Source: Puccinia triticina
Taxonomy: Eukaryota > Basidiomycota > Pucciniomycetes > Pucciniales > Pucciniaceae
Length of the DNA stretch: 64,000 nucleotides
Reading direction: 5' to 3'
Assembly (NCBI RefSeq): GCF_026914185.1
Contig: NC_070562.1
Span: 2,108,001-2,172,000, forward strand
Shown: in pieces, positions 11,775-23,966 of the stretch
Position numbering within the stretch: position 1 is the stretch's first letter
Layout of the letters: every line of letters begins with the position of its first letter
The notes under the pieces: generated by a model
Seen by the model: only the letters and a program-made list of their open reading frames with translations
The model's database searches: none
Told to the model about the DNA's origin: nothing
Made by a program: the position numbers and the translations under genes

Positions 11775-11905
11775 GCTTTGGCCCAGGGCTGCAGCTGATG
11801 CTCAGCTCTGACACAAAGCAACCAGAGGGCCAGGCCAGCATTAAATCTGAGCATGAGCTGGGCCAGGCCAGGGCCAAAGCTGAGCATCAGCTGGCTGTGC
11901 CACAT
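11775..11905. repeat. AGCTGATGCTCAGC repeat cluster
   Basis: Diverged direct and inverted copies of the palindrome-like motif CAGCTGATGCTCAGC with GGCCCAG/CCAGGCC blocks. The same motif makes up the tandem array at 62510-62840, so this is a dispersed repeat. Confidence 0.6.
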
Positions 11906-12044
11906 TGAGTGCTCTGCTGTAGTCTTGTGAGCCCTAGATGTGCTGGTGGTGCAGACTTGGAGCAGTGTTGGAGTTGAAACCAAAGCTGCACCATGTCACT
12001 TGCCATCAAGTCACTGCTTTTTTTCCTTGTGCAGCCATGATTCA

Positions 12045-12117
12045 TAAGCCTCTCCTACAGAGAGGCCTCCAGGCAGGGTCCCCCAGACCCTCTGTTTGAG
12101 AGACTTTGTTAAGCTAG
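12045..12117. repeat. short hairpin repeat (TAAGCCTCTC / GAGAGRCTTTGTTAAGC family)
   Basis: Begins TAAGCCTCTC and ends GAGAGACTTTGTTAAGCTAG; the two ends are complementary. Related copies occur at 59233-59294 and 59910-59972, and a partial one near 9470-9500. Confidence 0.65.
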
Positions 12118-12382
12118 GAATTTACGTAGCGAGTGCGTTGGAGATGCTCTGATCTTGCAACAACCAGGACAGGTTGTAATCCAGTCAGGAGAGTTGCTGG
12201 TTTACCATTCATTTTCAGTGTGGTTTTGGATTTCTCATAGCAGCTTGAGCCAACCGCAACTGAAATCTAAGAATGAATCGCTGTTACATTTGTACACGTG
12301 TATATACATCATTTGGTATGAAACTGCTTTAATCGTTCCTCTATTCTAACATTTTTTGAGTGAGTTGGGTTGAGACTTCATT

Positions 12383-13575
12383 TCAAGAGGACGCATACAA
12401 GGCGGAGTGGATGATGGAGACAACAGATCCGACTGCGTGGCCCCCAGAAGCACCAACAAGACAAGTGATAGGCCAAGCCTACGTTTTTGAGACAACGAAG
12501 AGTGGGTTGGATCAGTTTAATAGTTGGTTTGTTTGACAGGGGTGCCAGAGGGGAGAGGTGCGCGGTGTCTGAGGGATCAAGACATACCTGCCAGGGTTGG
12601 TCCCAGTCGAGTGGGATCGGGATGGCACCTAGCCAAGTGCCTACACAGGCGCCGATGGCGGGGAAGAGGATGGCGACTTCGATCTCGTTCTTTGGTCTGG
12701 GAGAAGCAGAATGTACAGTTAAAGCAGGCCCTCTTGCGTCCAAGTCAAAGCGAGACGAGATTATGAGAGTTGAGACTGACTGGAAGGTGGAGAAGATCCG
12801 GATCCAGTTAGGCTTCTCTCTGGCCTGGTTCCATCCCAGTAATAGTGAGGCGGGGAAGAAGCTGAGCAGGCCTAAGAAGCAGGCCAGGCCTAGGTTCTTG
12901 AGCAGCTGTGACAGCGAGAATGTGGATGCGCCCAGGAGGACGAGTAGGGCGGTGATGGCGAGGAGGATGATGGTGTTGATGAGAAGGGCTTCTTTGAGCA
13001 ACTGTGGACATACAACGCAGATTAGGTTAGCCACACAGCCATTCTTGGTTTTTAGAAGGAAGGGGACTGACCAAGGTGGATCGGCTGATCAACGAGCGTA
13101 GCTTGGGGTCGAGTTCCTTCGCCAGTCGTTTTGGGAACTCCGAGGGAGGGGCATGGATGAGGCTGAGGAGGAGCGTCTTGAGCTGGCTGGCCAGCATGCG
13201 CTTCTTGGGCAGCGGCCGGTGTTTCTCGGAGGGTGTCTCAGGAGCCGGCCCGGCGAGCGAGCTCTTCCAGGAACGGAGGAAGTTGGAGAACCAGAGCTGG
13301 ACGAGCAAGACGCCGAGGTTGATGATCGCCAGGGAGCGTATTGGGTGGCGGACGAGATGCTCGAGGCTAGATGCGGTTCCCGGGCGGCCATCCTCCGGAC
13401 TGCTGAGGATCTTGCCGGGCAGATAGTAGAGCGTGAAGTGGATGAAGAGCAGATGGAGGGGGACCACCGAGTAGTACTTTGTCCGAAGGTTGATCGCCGG
13501 CACCCGGGCACCCGCCGGCGGGCCATCCTTCGTGGACGTGGTCTTCGGCTGGGCCTTGCTCCGCTGCCTGGTCAT
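12383..13575 (-). CDS. GPI11: GPI11/PIG-F-like GPI ethanolamine-phosphate transferase subunit
   Basis: Three exons read 13575-13072, 13001-12588 and 12478-12383 on the minus strand. The introns are 70 and 109 bp with GT-AG ends and the phases fit. The product is 337 residues, hydrophobic, with several membrane segments. Residues in exon 2 carry the PIG-F signature GAIPIPLDWD(Q)PWQ, followed across the second intron by AWPIT and a glycine-rich last helix. The family works in the ER membrane with the ethanolamine-phosphate transferases that add the bridging phosphoethanolamine to GPI anchors. The start at 13575 gives a basic N-terminus before the first membrane helix. The gene is tail-to-tail with nothing recognisable, and its 5' end faces the cyclophilin gene's 3' end about 300 bp away. 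The exon structure is my own splice reading. Confidence 0.88.
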
Positions 13576-13882
13576 CTTAGTTGCTGCTGGCTGGCCAGGT
13601 CAGCGCCGAGGCCAGCATTATAAATACCTATCAGTGTATGGGCATTCACACACACACCCCATGCCCCATGGGAATGATCTACCAGGTCAGATCTGCTATG
13701 ATTATCTATGTTTGGAGAACGAGCCACAATCCATCCACTGATCCAAGTTGATCCACGCTTTGGCAACTGAAATGTGTATGTAGAACTCTCAAGGACGGTT
13801 CGGATTCGGGGGATATATTTCTGCGCAAGCAAGCAGAACAAACAAGCGGGTGGAGAGTGGGGGAGGATACATCTTTCGGATT

Positions 13883-15152
13883 TCATTTTGCGGAGTCTTC
13901 GAGGACGCCACAGTCTTCAACAGTCACCTCGGTCTTGGGCTTGCCGGACTGACTGCCAAGGGCCTCAATCTGTTTGACGACCTCGAAGCCCTCGGTGACC
14001 TCTCCAAAAACGACATGCTTCCCATCGAGCTAAGCATATATAGATATCGACTCCCAGTCAGTCAGTTGTGGCCAGACATCTTCCATAGTTGATTTGGATT
14101 GGAAACTTCTCCTGAGGGGGATGCTCACCCAGCTGGTCACTTCAGTTGTGATGAAGAACTGTGGTCATCACGAGCAACAGATAGGCGCAAGGCGAGATCA
14201 CTTCAGTGTTGATACTTCACATCAAGTCGTATAGCGCTCTTCTGGTTACCTGAGATCCATTGGTGTTCGCGCCAGCATTGGCCATCGATAACAACCCTGC
14301 CGTCCAAAAAAAGTCACCAGTCCAGTGCGTCAGTAAATCAGACCCAGCCATGATAAGATAAGAAGCTAGAAACCCATTACCTGGTTTGGAGTGCTTATGA
14401 ATAAAGTTTTCATCATTAAACCTGAAAAGAGGCCATGTCAAAAATCAAAATAAAAAAAACTCATGAAGATCAAGAGAACAAAATGTGAACCTGTTGCCGT
14501 AAATAGATCGACCGCCGGAGCCATTATGACGAGTGATATCACCGCCCTGCAGAACATCATGCAAAGCTTTAGTGACCAGTTCCTGATGGACGCCAATTGC
14601 GGCGGGCTTGAGGAGGAGGATGTGCTTAACTTGGATCATGAAGGAGGGGATGATTCGGTGGAACTTGCCGCCCTTATAACAGTCAATCCCGTTCGTCGTA
14701 TTCTCCGGATTCGGGAACCCTTTGCACAATTCCCGAAAGTTCTTGGCCGTCTTGGGCACCTCCTCATCGTACAGCTGGACGGCCACAGAGATGTGAGCAC
14801 CCTGCTCTCTGATGCCACAGCTAGTGTCATGAGATGAACTCAACTTTGAATTTGATTGTTCCAAGCGCCTTGCCGCCAGCCGAGACTTTCTATGTACACC
14901 GAAGAGGAGAGCGAAGGGGCGGACGAGGGTGAGTCAAAGAAACGTGGCTGAACGTGGCAAGGAAAACCAGCCTACAAAGAACACCGGTCGTTTATCGGCC
15001 TGCTCGGATTGTCTCGCCAGACTCGAGCTTGCAAATCCTCGGCCAAGAGCGCTCGATCGAGACAGGCAGTGAGCGGTGCCGGTGGAGGAGGCTAGCAGCT
15101 GGAGTCTGCTCAGGCTTCTGGCCGGGTTTAGCTGGTTGATGATCGTCTGCAT
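13883..15152 (-). CDS. cyclophilin-type peptidyl-prolyl isomerase, probable mitochondrial form
   Basis: Eight exons on the minus strand: 15152-14976, 14889-14845, 14774-14631, 14546-14491, 14421-14381, 14296-14250, 14158-14129, 14029-13883. All introns are GT-AG and the frame closes to 228 residues. Exon 1 encodes an N-terminus rich in Arg, Ser, Leu and Ala with almost no acidic residues ([20 protein letters not shown]...) that looks like a mitochondrial targeting peptide. The rest is a full cyclophilin fold. The catalytic region [14 protein letters not shown] holds Arg and Phe, then [16 protein letters not shown], then the tryptophan (TSW) and [11 protein letters not shown]. The enzyme isomerises Xaa-Pro bonds and is the cyclosporin A target in fungi. 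Mitochondrial location is inferred from the presequence only. A repeat element sits about 75 bp upstream of the start codon. Confidence 0.9.
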
Positions 15153-15225
15153 CGTTGCCGTTTCTCTAGTGTTTTGTTATTATTTTTTGATGGCCGACGC
15201 CCACTAAAAAAATTGGTGGTCCACT

Positions 15226-15360
15226 GGGAGGGGGGCTTAAAATTGGGGCTACCGGTTCTAACTTAACAAAGTCCCTCCCCTGCTAGGCTGAGTGGGGAGC
15301 AGAGTGAACCCGACCGCAGGGAGGGACTTAGGACTAAAGTGGGGGTCGTGGCGCGTAGAG
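15226..15360. repeat. AAGTCCCTCCC-family element, upstream of cyclophilin
   Basis: Contains TTAACAAAGTCCCTCCC and GCAGGGAGGGACTTAGG facing each other, flanked by ACCGGT on one side and CACGACCCCCAC (as GTGGGGGTCGTG) on the other. The reverse complement of this block matches 21724-21912 over both ends with a different middle. Non-coding, MITE-like. Confidence 0.75.
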
Positions 15361-15688
15361 AATCTCGGAAAAGTGTGGTTCAGCTTACACAGGCCGTAGC
15401 TTGCTCGTTTTGCGAGCTACATATGAGTTCCCAGGCATTAACAGATGCTCCGGGATCCCGGCTATCTTTCTGTCGACTCAGAATTTCAGCAGATCTGTTC
15501 AAACAAAAAAGAAACGATGAAGAAGCCAGACAAAAACTGGCCGTGCTCGGACCCCCGGGCTCAAGCACCGCGTGAGATATGGGTGTTTTTGGCTTGCCTT
15601 GACTTGCTTCAAAAATCTACAAAAAATCTTCTGGTCGGCTGGGTGAGGGGACGATCAGCTCTAAAAATCGGCACCATCGACGAGCTTC

Positions 15689-15811
15689 TGTTGTGACACT
15701 ACGGTACATCTCGACTACGACACCTGTCACGAGTATTTGTACATAGTATATTTAGTCTCTCTCCCTTTCTTTGTATGTAATCTATTGATTCCTTGAGCTC
15801 TCCATCCAACA
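15689..15811 (+). repeat. 5' LTR of copia A
   Basis: TGTTGTGACACTACGGTACA ... CCATCCAACA, 123 bp. Differs from the 3' LTR (21522-21644) by three transitions. Confidence 0.96.
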
Positions 15812-15822
15812 GGTTATGAGCC
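15812..15822 (+). promoter_or_regulatory. copia A primer-binding site, probable initiator tRNA-Met anticodon-region type
   Basis: GGTTATGAGCC directly abuts the LTR. Its complement GGCTCATAACC is the anticodon stem-loop region of fungal initiator tRNA-Met, not the tRNA 3' end. This is the arrangement known for Drosophila copia, which is primed by a cleaved half-tRNA. Element B uses the identical sequence at the identical position. Confidence 0.75.
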
Positions 15823-16486
15823 TCTCGCCGGAGTAGCTCGAAAAATTCTTCAACAGTCTATACACCTTACACATCCGTAGCCGGCATCAAGACGAGATTT
15901 CTTCCAGTAGTTCTCTTTGAGAACGAGTACCGTAGTCACCTCAGACGAGCAAACGTAGTCCGCCGGTGAGTCACTGAAAATCACCACCCATTTTCCATCT
16001 CAACACTTGATTTTTTTTTCTTCTACTTCTATCCAACTCTCAACGACTTTCGCATTGCATATCATAAATAAATAAATAAAAATAAAAATAAAATAAATAA
16101 AATAAAATACAATAATAATCATCTTTCTCTCTTCTCTCTAACCAATTATCTGATTGAACTCGACCTCGGGAGTTTAGTCCTCTCGTAAATCCTAGTCTTG
16201 TGTGGTAACGCTCGCGGGTATATTCTTCATTTGCTACTCCTTAAGCAAGCCCGTGGTGAATATCCTGCAGATATTTACGTTGGACTGATCACCCATAGCC
16301 ACGGCGCCGCCGAGGGAGCAGCATTCTTAGTTTAGACTTTGTGTGTAGCCCAGCAAGTCAGGTAGTGGTTCTACTTGACCTTGGAACGCCTACGCCGACC
16401 GTGGACAACTTCCCTTTTCTTTTTTCTTATCTTACTTCCATATTCCTTGTCCTTGGATTCCCATTGGTTTTCCTCTCCCAAACGAC

Positions 16487-19400
16487 ATGTCCGATACCAA
16501 ACTTCCATCGGGACGACTGTACCCCAAACCCCGTCTAGGTGCGATTCCGGGACTAAGGACTATCGAACGCCAGACGCCGAAGAATCCGACAATCAAAAGC
16601 ATCCTTGGTCCCCAGCTCTCGACAAATGATTTCTTCAAACGTCGCCTTGGTCGCATCCCTTCCTCTGACTCCCATGGTGAAGGCACGTCTTTCCTCAGGA
16701 CCAACAGGGCGGCTAATCCCAATGACGACTCTTTTCTGCTTCGGGACGCGAAGGGCAAAGGCCGCGAGGCCTCAGACGACGTGCCCGAAGAAACAACCTT
16801 TCAGCCTCGCTTGACTGATTGAGTCCTGGGTTCCTCCTCCACCAACTGGAGGCGCACAGAGCCACCTCCCCATGTCAAACCTACCCCGGCAGTCCAACCG
16901 CCCAGCAAATCCCAGCAGACCGGGCAAGTTGACCTCAACAGCCTCATAGCCGAGATGTGCTTCCAACGCGAACTCGACCAGGCTAGAATAAATGAAGACC
17001 GAGCCCAACATGAGGAAGATCAAGCCCGTCGTGAAGCTGAAGAAGACCACAATCAACGGTGTCGTGAACTCGACGAATCAGCCAAAATCTCCGCCATCAT
17101 CAACGCGGCGATCAACAAGTTGGATTCCAAAGACATCCTTAAACCGGACGGTTCAAATATCAGACGCTGGGAAGACGCTCTTCAACTCACAGCCTTCAAA
17201 CGCTTCCACAACCAGCATTTCTTTACGCCTGGTGAGGATACAACGGTCGATCCCTACTATGAGACAATCGCACGAGGGATCATTCACTCGTCTGTACACA
17301 GCGATCTATCATACGATCTCGTTGATTTCGATAACTCGGCTGCAGTCTACGAGCACTTGGTTTCAAAGTTTTGCATCGTCAATTGTGCAAGACAACTCCA
17401 CACGTGGGAAGTGCTAAAAAAAATCTCTTTGCGCGACTACAGCAGCTCGGCGGAGGCGATTGCAGCTGTCGACCAGTGTGCCAGATCATTCCAAGAACAG
17501 GGTGTCGAGCTGACCTGGGACACGATCATCAGCTTCATTTTCCAGGGTAACCTCAACAACCACCTTGGACCAGTAGTTGATCGAAAGGTGGACCTCTTCA
17601 TGGAGACCCATGATTTCGAGTTGCCCACCTCTGGCAGCATTCTTTGTTTTTGGGAGGCCGCACGCACGGAACACCGTCTAGCCACTGAGTCCGGACAATC
17701 AGATTCTTTGGCCCTTGCTGTCACCCTAGCTAGCCGCAATGATACTAGCGTTTCAGGATCCGTTTCAGGATCGAACCTAGCAACCGATGAAGAACATCAA
17801 GTCAATGCTATGGCGCTGAACAAGCCGCCTACATGCTACATATGCAAGCAGACGGGACACTATGCAACCAACTGTCCAACTAGCCGGAAAAATAACCCTC
17901 ATCAACGCCCGGCAGGTAATTGTCCCAACCCCACCTCCCAGCCCCAATTTCCCCCATGCTCTGTCACCTACAACTTCGACCGCATTCCCTACATCAAACC
18001 GATTCAGCCAGATCCTAAACCTTCTGGTCCTCCTCGCTCATCCACGTTCAACTCCAGCAAACCTACCGGATCTCAGGCCCCGACCAAGAAAGTGGAGGCC
18101 AGGCAGATAAATCCTGACCTATTCGCAGAAGAGGACAAAGATGAAGCTGAATACGTTTTTGAGACTGAAAATCTTTCTGCGGAACCATCTGGACACCGTC
18201 TCAACCTCCGGGAGCTAGTCGTCGAACGCGGAGGCCAAGAAGTGCTATGGGACTCCGGCGCCTCTGACAACGTAACCGGTGATAGGTATGCACTACACAA
18301 CTTCACCACACTCAGTCGACCGATTGCAGTCAAAGTTGCCACTGACTCAGCTTGTGATTACATCACAGGCATGGGTACCTTGCGATTTGTCGGGACGAAC
18401 AAGGCAGTCATCGTAGTTAAGAATGTTTACTACTGTGAGCAGGCCAGGTCCACTTTGATGTCTATTGCAGCTTTCAAAAACGCCGGAGCTAACTTCAAAG
18501 TAAACGGCAATTTTGATTCAATTGATCTAGTCTCCGACAGCGGTCGGCTCCTCTTGCGTAGTGTTTTCGACCCTCACCATAACACGTGGCCTCTTCCCTG
18601 TCCCTTACGTGCCCCCTCCGCACAGGTTTCTGTTTCTCCACCTCATGACATTTGTAGTAATCTATGCACAGCAATTGAGACAAATTCTTTTTTCAAGTCA
18701 CCCAACCTAGTTGAGCACAGTCAATTCACGTGGAACCCTGAAGAATTGACTGCTGATGAGAAGACACTCCTCTTCTGGCACCGCCTTTTTGGCCATGCTA
18801 GTCTGCAAAAGATAAGACGCTTAGTGAAATTACAACTGGGATATGGTCTACCTGAGAAAATGCCCACTGGGTCCATTAAATGCCCAGTGTGTTCAATCTG
18901 CAAAGCGACCAGGACCTCAGCGCTAGGGCCCACGAAGAGGTGCATCAACAAACTTTCAGTTGTATGTGTAGATCTCATGGGTCCGTTTGACACCCCGACT
19001 CTGTCCGGTGGGAAGTATGCGCTCACGATTCGCGATGTCTTCACATCTTATAGTGAGGTCAAGATTCTCAAGGCGAAGAGCGAAGCGGCTGAACTTCTGA
19101 TGCAAACCATTACCCAATGGGAAACTCAAGTCGGGACCAAAGTCAAGATACTGCGCTCCGACAATGGAGGCGAATTTGACTCCAAAGTTTTCGGTAAGTA
19201 TCTACAGGAGAAAGGTATCATAGCGGAGCGCTCACTACCTTATCATCACTTTCAGAATGGGGCGGCTGAGCGCTATAACAGAACGGTATCTGATATGGGA
19301 CGCAGCATTCTCTACGATAGCGAACTGGGAAAGGAATTCTGGGGCTACGCCTTCATGTGGGCGGCCTGGACGCTCAATCGCATCCCAAATCGAATAACAA

Positions 19401-21343
19401 AGGAGCGGACGCCTTATGAATTCTTCTTCGGTGACAAACCTCAACTCGATCGTACGAGGGTTTTTGGTTCTAGCGCATACATCCTAGTGGCTCCGGAGAA
19501 GCGCAAGAAGTTAGACAATCGCGCTATTCAGGGTCTAGTCGTGGGTCACCTTCCCGAGTCAAAAGGATGGATTTTTTGGATCCCTAAGTCAAAGAAACTC
19601 GTGTCGTCAGCCTGGGCCGATTTTGGCAGGAATGCTCTACCGGACACCCCTAAGAAGACAGGTGTTGCGTCAACGACTCCGGACAATCCTCCAAATCCAG
19701 TACCTACCGCAGGGGAAAGCTTTCATCACCTTCAACTCAACGATTTCTCTCAAGAGAAGCTCGTAGAAGAACAAGAGAAAATGGTCGATGAATGCTTACG
19801 CGAGTGTTCTGACAAATCTGACAACATCCCGGCCACATTCAAAGCGGCAATGCAATCCCCGGAAGCTGCTAATTGGAAAGCCGCTGTCGACAATGAGCTG
19901 GAAAACCTACGGAGGAAACAAGTTTGGACTGTCCGTCGCTTGCCTAACAATTGACGGAAACTGGGAGCGAGGTGGGTGTTTGCAAAGAAGACGAATCCAG
20001 ATGGCTCGGTCAAATATAAAGCCCGATACGTCGCAAAAGGTTTCAACCAACGGGAAGGGACAGACTTTGCGCACACGTTCGCGCCAACTGCTACCTTTAC
20101 GTCGATGAGAGTTCTCCTCTCTGTTGCTGCAAGACACAATTGGCCCATCTACAATTTCGACTTTGTGGCAGCATACCTCAATGCCCCTATTGACAAAGAG
20201 GTTTGGGTGCAGGCGCCTGAAGGTTTAGAAGTGGGCGGCAATGAAGCTTGTCTTTTGCAAAGGGCGCTTTATGGAACAAAGCAAGCGGCACAATGCTGGT
20301 GGAAGCATCTCAGTAGCACACTAGCCGACCTAGGCTACATCTCAAGCTATTACGACTCGAGCGTCTATACGCTAAGCAACAAGGACGACAAGTCGATCAT
20401 CTGGGTCCACGTTGATGATGGGATTGTCACCGGTTCATCTGATGCGGCCCTCAAACTACTTGAATCTCAATTGAAAGGCAGCCTAGAGATCAAATGGAAT
20501 GAAGGCCTGACGAGTATGGTTGGTGTCAAAATCTCCCGCACTGCTGAAGGTTTCGAGCTGACCCAACCAAACTTGATAGAAAAAATCCTCAAAGAACGGT
20601 GGGACGGTGTTACTTGTCACTCGTCACCGCTCCCTGAAGGCTACACCGCAAACACCAACCCTGAAGGACAAGGTATCAACAGCAGAGATTTCTTGTCGAC
20701 GATAGGGGGCCTTAGTTACGTTGCAGTCGGGACGCGTCCAGACATAGCCTACAGCGTGAACTATCTGGCGCGGTTTTCGAGCAAACCATCAACTATTCAC
20801 TGGAAAGGTCTAAAACACCTTCTTGGATACCTAGCTGAGACCAAGACTACCCCTCTTCGAATTCACCCTGACAAATCGCAATGCGCACCGGTAGAATGCT
20901 ATGTTGATGCAAACTGGGGAGGCACCAACTCCAGATCAACGTACGGCGTTCTTATTTGACTTTACGGGGCGCCCATAATGTGGGTATCACGTCGTCTGAT
21001 CACGGTGGCTAGCTCGATGTGTCAAGCTGAGTACATGGCGCTTGGCCATGCAACGAGACACGCCCTATGGATCAGGAATCTCCTGTTTGACATTATCGGT
21101 GTTCACTTCCCGGTAACATTGTTCTGCGATAACCAATCAGCGGTTAAGATTGGGTGTGAAGATGCGTCAAACAAGAGAACCCACCACATAGAACGGGAGT
21201 TCTACGTCACGAACCAAGCACTCTACGAGAAGAAAACAACCATCAAATGGATTCCGGGTTCTGAACAAATTGCCGACGTCCTCACCAAGGCGCTGGGCAA
21301 ATCTGCACATTCAAAATGTGGCGCCATCATCCAGGGTTTCTAG
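16487..21343 (+). pseudogene. copia A gag-pol polyprotein with three in-frame TGA stops
   Basis: A single frame runs from ATG 16487 to TAG 21341-21343 with TGA at 16820, 19952 and 20957 and no frameshift. The gag part (about 17100-17700) is followed by a CCHC zinc knuckle CYICKQTGHYATNC (17834-17875). The protease motif is DSGAS near 18251, the pre-integrase box is HRLFGHASLQKIRRL near 18780, and the integrase core is VDLMGPF ... SDNGGEF ... QNGAAER (about 18970-19275). RT starts near 19960, with HVDDG at about 20410. RNase H follows with YVDANWGG, AEYMALG and CDNQSAVKI. Each stop would be CGA before a single C-to-T change, and each is preceded by T. Activity would need readthrough or help from another copy. 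Confidence 0.92.
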
Positions 21344-21521
21344 GGGCGAAGTTTTTTTTATTTTATTTTGTTGTTATTTTTTTTTTCTACTGTTAATTTT
21401 TTTTTTTTACTTTTCTTTTCTCCCATAAACTCTACTACTACACGATGGATCTCTACATATTTTTTTGTTTTCTCTTTCTTTCCTTTTCAGATATATGTAG
21501 GTTTCTTGTCGAGGGGGGGGA

Positions 21522-21644
21522 TGTTGTGACACTACGGTACATCTCGACTACAACACCTGTCACGAGTATTTGTACATAGTATATTTAGTCTCTCTCTCTT
21601 TCTTTGTATGTAATCTATCGATTCCTTGAGCTCTCCATCCAACA
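21522..21644 (+). repeat. 3' LTR of copia A
   Basis: Same 123-bp sequence as 15689-15811 with three transitions. The target duplication GCTTC follows at 21645-21649. Confidence 0.96.
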
Positions 21645-21723
21645 GCTTCTAAGTTCCTGTAGCTGGGACGGACAGCATCAAAGCTGTAGGCTGTAAAATT
21701 CAAAGAGTGTGTTTTCGCCACTT

Positions 21724-21912
21724 TTTGGTGGGTGGCCTACGCGCCACGACCCCCACATTAGGCCTAAGTCCCTCCCTGCGGGAGGGGTGGCTTCGCCACC
21801 AGCCAAACTTAAGCTCCACCCAAATGAGATATCCCCCGTACCACCACCCGAACTCCGAACTCCGACCTCCCGCATAGGGAGGGACTTTGATAAGTTAGCT
21901 ACCGGTTAGGGC
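21724..21912. repeat. AAGTCCCTCCC-family element, inverted partner of 15226-15360
   Basis: Starts CTACGCGCCACGACCCCCAC, has CCTAAGTCCCTCCCTGCGG and then GGGAGGGACTTTGATAAGTT, and ends near ACCGGTTAGGGCT. It matches the reverse complement of the element on the other side of copia A. The copia insertion lies between the two but not inside either. Confidence 0.78.
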
Positions 21913-22676
21913 TATAGCCTGCCTTCTTCTCTGCGCTATGTGATAGGTATATGGCGACTAGACAAGACGACGCGTCCGGGGGCACGAACCGAATAGGAAA
22001 AACAAAAGGATGGTTAGGCTTGAAGACCGTTGAACCAATCGATCATTGATTCGCAGAGCATTGAATTTTACTTGATGCCTGCAGTCGCTAGCTCTTTTTT
22101 TAAGTAATGCAGTTTGGATGAGAACCGATCCCAGCTCGGATCCGGAGACGATTGACGATATCGGATGTAGGATCTACCTTGATATGGATCGGAGTGATCG
22201 GAGTTGGTTTTGCGAAGTCTCGGTGGTTTTTACACGCTGACGGGGGCCAATAAGTACAGTCCACCCACCTCGGTTTGTCTCCTTTTCTCCTATCATGATT
22301 CATGTTTGTTTGATTGTGTCCTCATAGCTTTCCGTGGCACCCGACCTGCCTGCACGCATAGATGTTGATGTAGTCGCGGAACGACTTCAAAACCGTCAAA
22401 ATTGTCCCTTTTAGCCTCTTAAACGCCGGATCGCCCCAGCTGATTGAAGGCATACTGAACTTGTTAAATAACCCCGACACGGGTTGCTGGACGATTGTGC
22501 CATCGGTGAATCACACAGAATGACCGATACAACCAGCGACGAACCTGTTTCTGGGCTTAGACCTCGGCCGCGGTATTGGGATCTGGGGGGCATGTTTTTC
22601 AGGATTCCATCGAACAACTTCAAACATGATATTTCAAGACCTTAACTGACGGTCAAAACTTCTTCGATCCATTGCA

Positions 22677-23966
22677 GATCCGGTTGTTCAGGGGTTTCAA
22701 CATCTGATCAGCAAGTTCGACCCGCGACCGCCGACCAATGATGATCCACGTACCAACGATAACCCACCGACTAATGAGGAGCCGCCGAGTGGAGAAGAAG
22801 CGCTGACTGGAGAAGAAGCCCCGGCCAATGTGGGCCCGCCAACCGATGAGCGTCCTGTCCAAACGATTCAGGAGGACCCATTTCTCTCTTTTGACGAAAT
22901 CAACTTGCGCGAAGAGCTCTTGGAACAATTACATTCTCACCTCCTACCTCTCATCCAGGACCAAATGAGCGCTCTCTGTCATTCACTACATCCACTAGGC
23001 TATCTGGTAAAACCAAAGTCCACACTCCGCCGACTCTTGCGAATGCAGTCCGAGATCGAACCTACAATGGATCAAATCCAATCTATCATGACTATCGTCT
23101 GTCCAAAACCCATACCTCTTGCCACACGAACCGACGACCGTCACCTCAGAGGATTAAAAGCACACAGGCTTCACTTCCTGAAAACAGAATTTGACGAAGG
23201 ATGGTGGCGGTATATATGTCAGACGTTTGGAGAAGCCTATGAGGAAATACAACAGGCGGGGCTCTCATCGGAGAGATCTAGGAACCAATTTGATATATCC
23301 TCATACCGGGACAATTTTGGCGCCCCTACGGTTCTCGTCCATGATTCGATCGAATCAGCTTTGGAGCGGCTGAAGGAATCCGAATTCGATTATGTCAAAC
23401 ATCGCTGGGAATCAGCTATACCGAGAATAGAACTCGTGTTGGAGAATATCAATGCAATGCTGTATCAATCAGCCATTTCAACAAATGAAGATTCACTGCC
23501 CCGATTATTTATCCCTGGACCAATGATCTACCTCGCTAAAGTAGCACTACCGATCGTGACATTATCCAGACTTTTTTTTGCCAAATTAGCAAAGCGCGGG
23601 CTGAACAAGGAACGGCTCCCATCGCTCACAGAAATGTCTTCTGACCAAATCGAATCCTTGGCTAAAGTGGCGGAAAGCGTTGGTAACGAAGTCCTTAAAC
23701 TCACCACTCTTCTCGTCTGGGTCGATGGGGGTCGTGCAGCTGCCCATAGTCGCGATTTGATTTATCGAGTTAGAAGAATTAAAACTCATCTTGATTCCGC
23801 TCTTTTTCTTGTACTCTTATATCTTGTTCCTTTGATCCCAGCCCACGATAATTTCGCTACTCAAAATGACTACAAGAGTTGGTTTGTTGTATGGAATCAT
23901 TCACTTATCTTAGCCCTTCATAACTTTGAGCGTGCTGCAAAATTGTTGGACATCCCTGCCTTATAG
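22677..23966 (+). CDS. unrecognised protein of about 430 residues (5' exon uncertain)
   Basis: An open frame runs from an acceptor-like CAG at 22675-22677 to the stop TAG at 23964-23966. The N-terminal 50 residues are a Pro/Glu/Asn-rich linker with repeated PPTN and GEEA. The rest is a well-formed helical protein (for example LREELLEQLHSHLLPLIQDQ, then FLKTEFDEGWWRYI) with a hydrophobic LFLVLLYLVPLIP stretch near the end. There is no ATG in frame before about 22965, so a 5' exon is expected; an ATG at 22520 is a candidate but no intron from it keeps phase. I do not recognise the family. The style (W-rich, helical, no known domain) is common among rust-specific expanded families. An AATAAA-like signal (24053) follows. 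Confidence 0.6.
   Translation, partial: DPVVQGFQHLISKFDPRPPTNDDPRTNDNPPTNEEPPSGEEALTGEEAPANVGPPTDERPVQTIQEDPFLSFDEINLREELLEQLHSHLLPLIQDQMSALCHSLHPLGYLVKPKSTLRRLLRMQSEIEPTMDQIQSIMTIVCPKPIPLATRTDDRHLRGLKAHRLHFLKTEFDEGWWRYICQTFGEAYEEIQQAGLSSERSRNQFDISSYRDNFGAPTVLVHDSIESALERLKESEFDYVKHRWESAIPRIELVLENINAMLYQSAISTNEDSLPRLFIPGPMIYLAKVALPIVTLSRLFFAKLAKRGLNKERLPSLTEMSSDQIESLAKVAESVGNEVLKLTTLLVWVDGGRAAAHSRDLIYRVRRIKTHLDSALFLVLLYLVPLIPAHDNFATQNDYKSWFVVWNHSLILALHNFERAAKLLDIPAL

Larger units (their letters stand above)
7860..12370. other. repeat-rich stretch without a recognisable gene
   Basis: 7860-8340 looks like LTR-like or leader sequence (a G-run followed by TGTTGAGAAAAGC) ending in an AAC-rich microsatellite. 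9890-10050 is a long polypyrimidine tract. A 42-bp direct repeat lies at 10708-10749 and 10808-10849. Parts of hairpin elements lie near 9470-9500 and 12045-12117. Apart from the unrecognised reading frame at 8879-9283, no frame shows conserved domains or convincing gene-like splicing. Confidence 0.5.
15689..21644 (+). mobile_element. complete Ty1/copia retrotransposon A (5,956 bp)
   Basis: Bounded by 123-bp LTRs and the 5-bp target duplication GCTTC (15684-15688 and 21645-21649). The primer-binding site GGTTATGAGCC starts immediately after the 5' LTR, and the polypurine run GAGGGGGGGGA lies immediately before the 3' LTR. Coding order is gag, protease, integrase, RT, RNase H, as in copia. The LTRs differ at about three positions. 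The internal frame is uninterrupted except for three TGA stops, so the copy is recent but defective as read by the standard code. Confidence 0.97.
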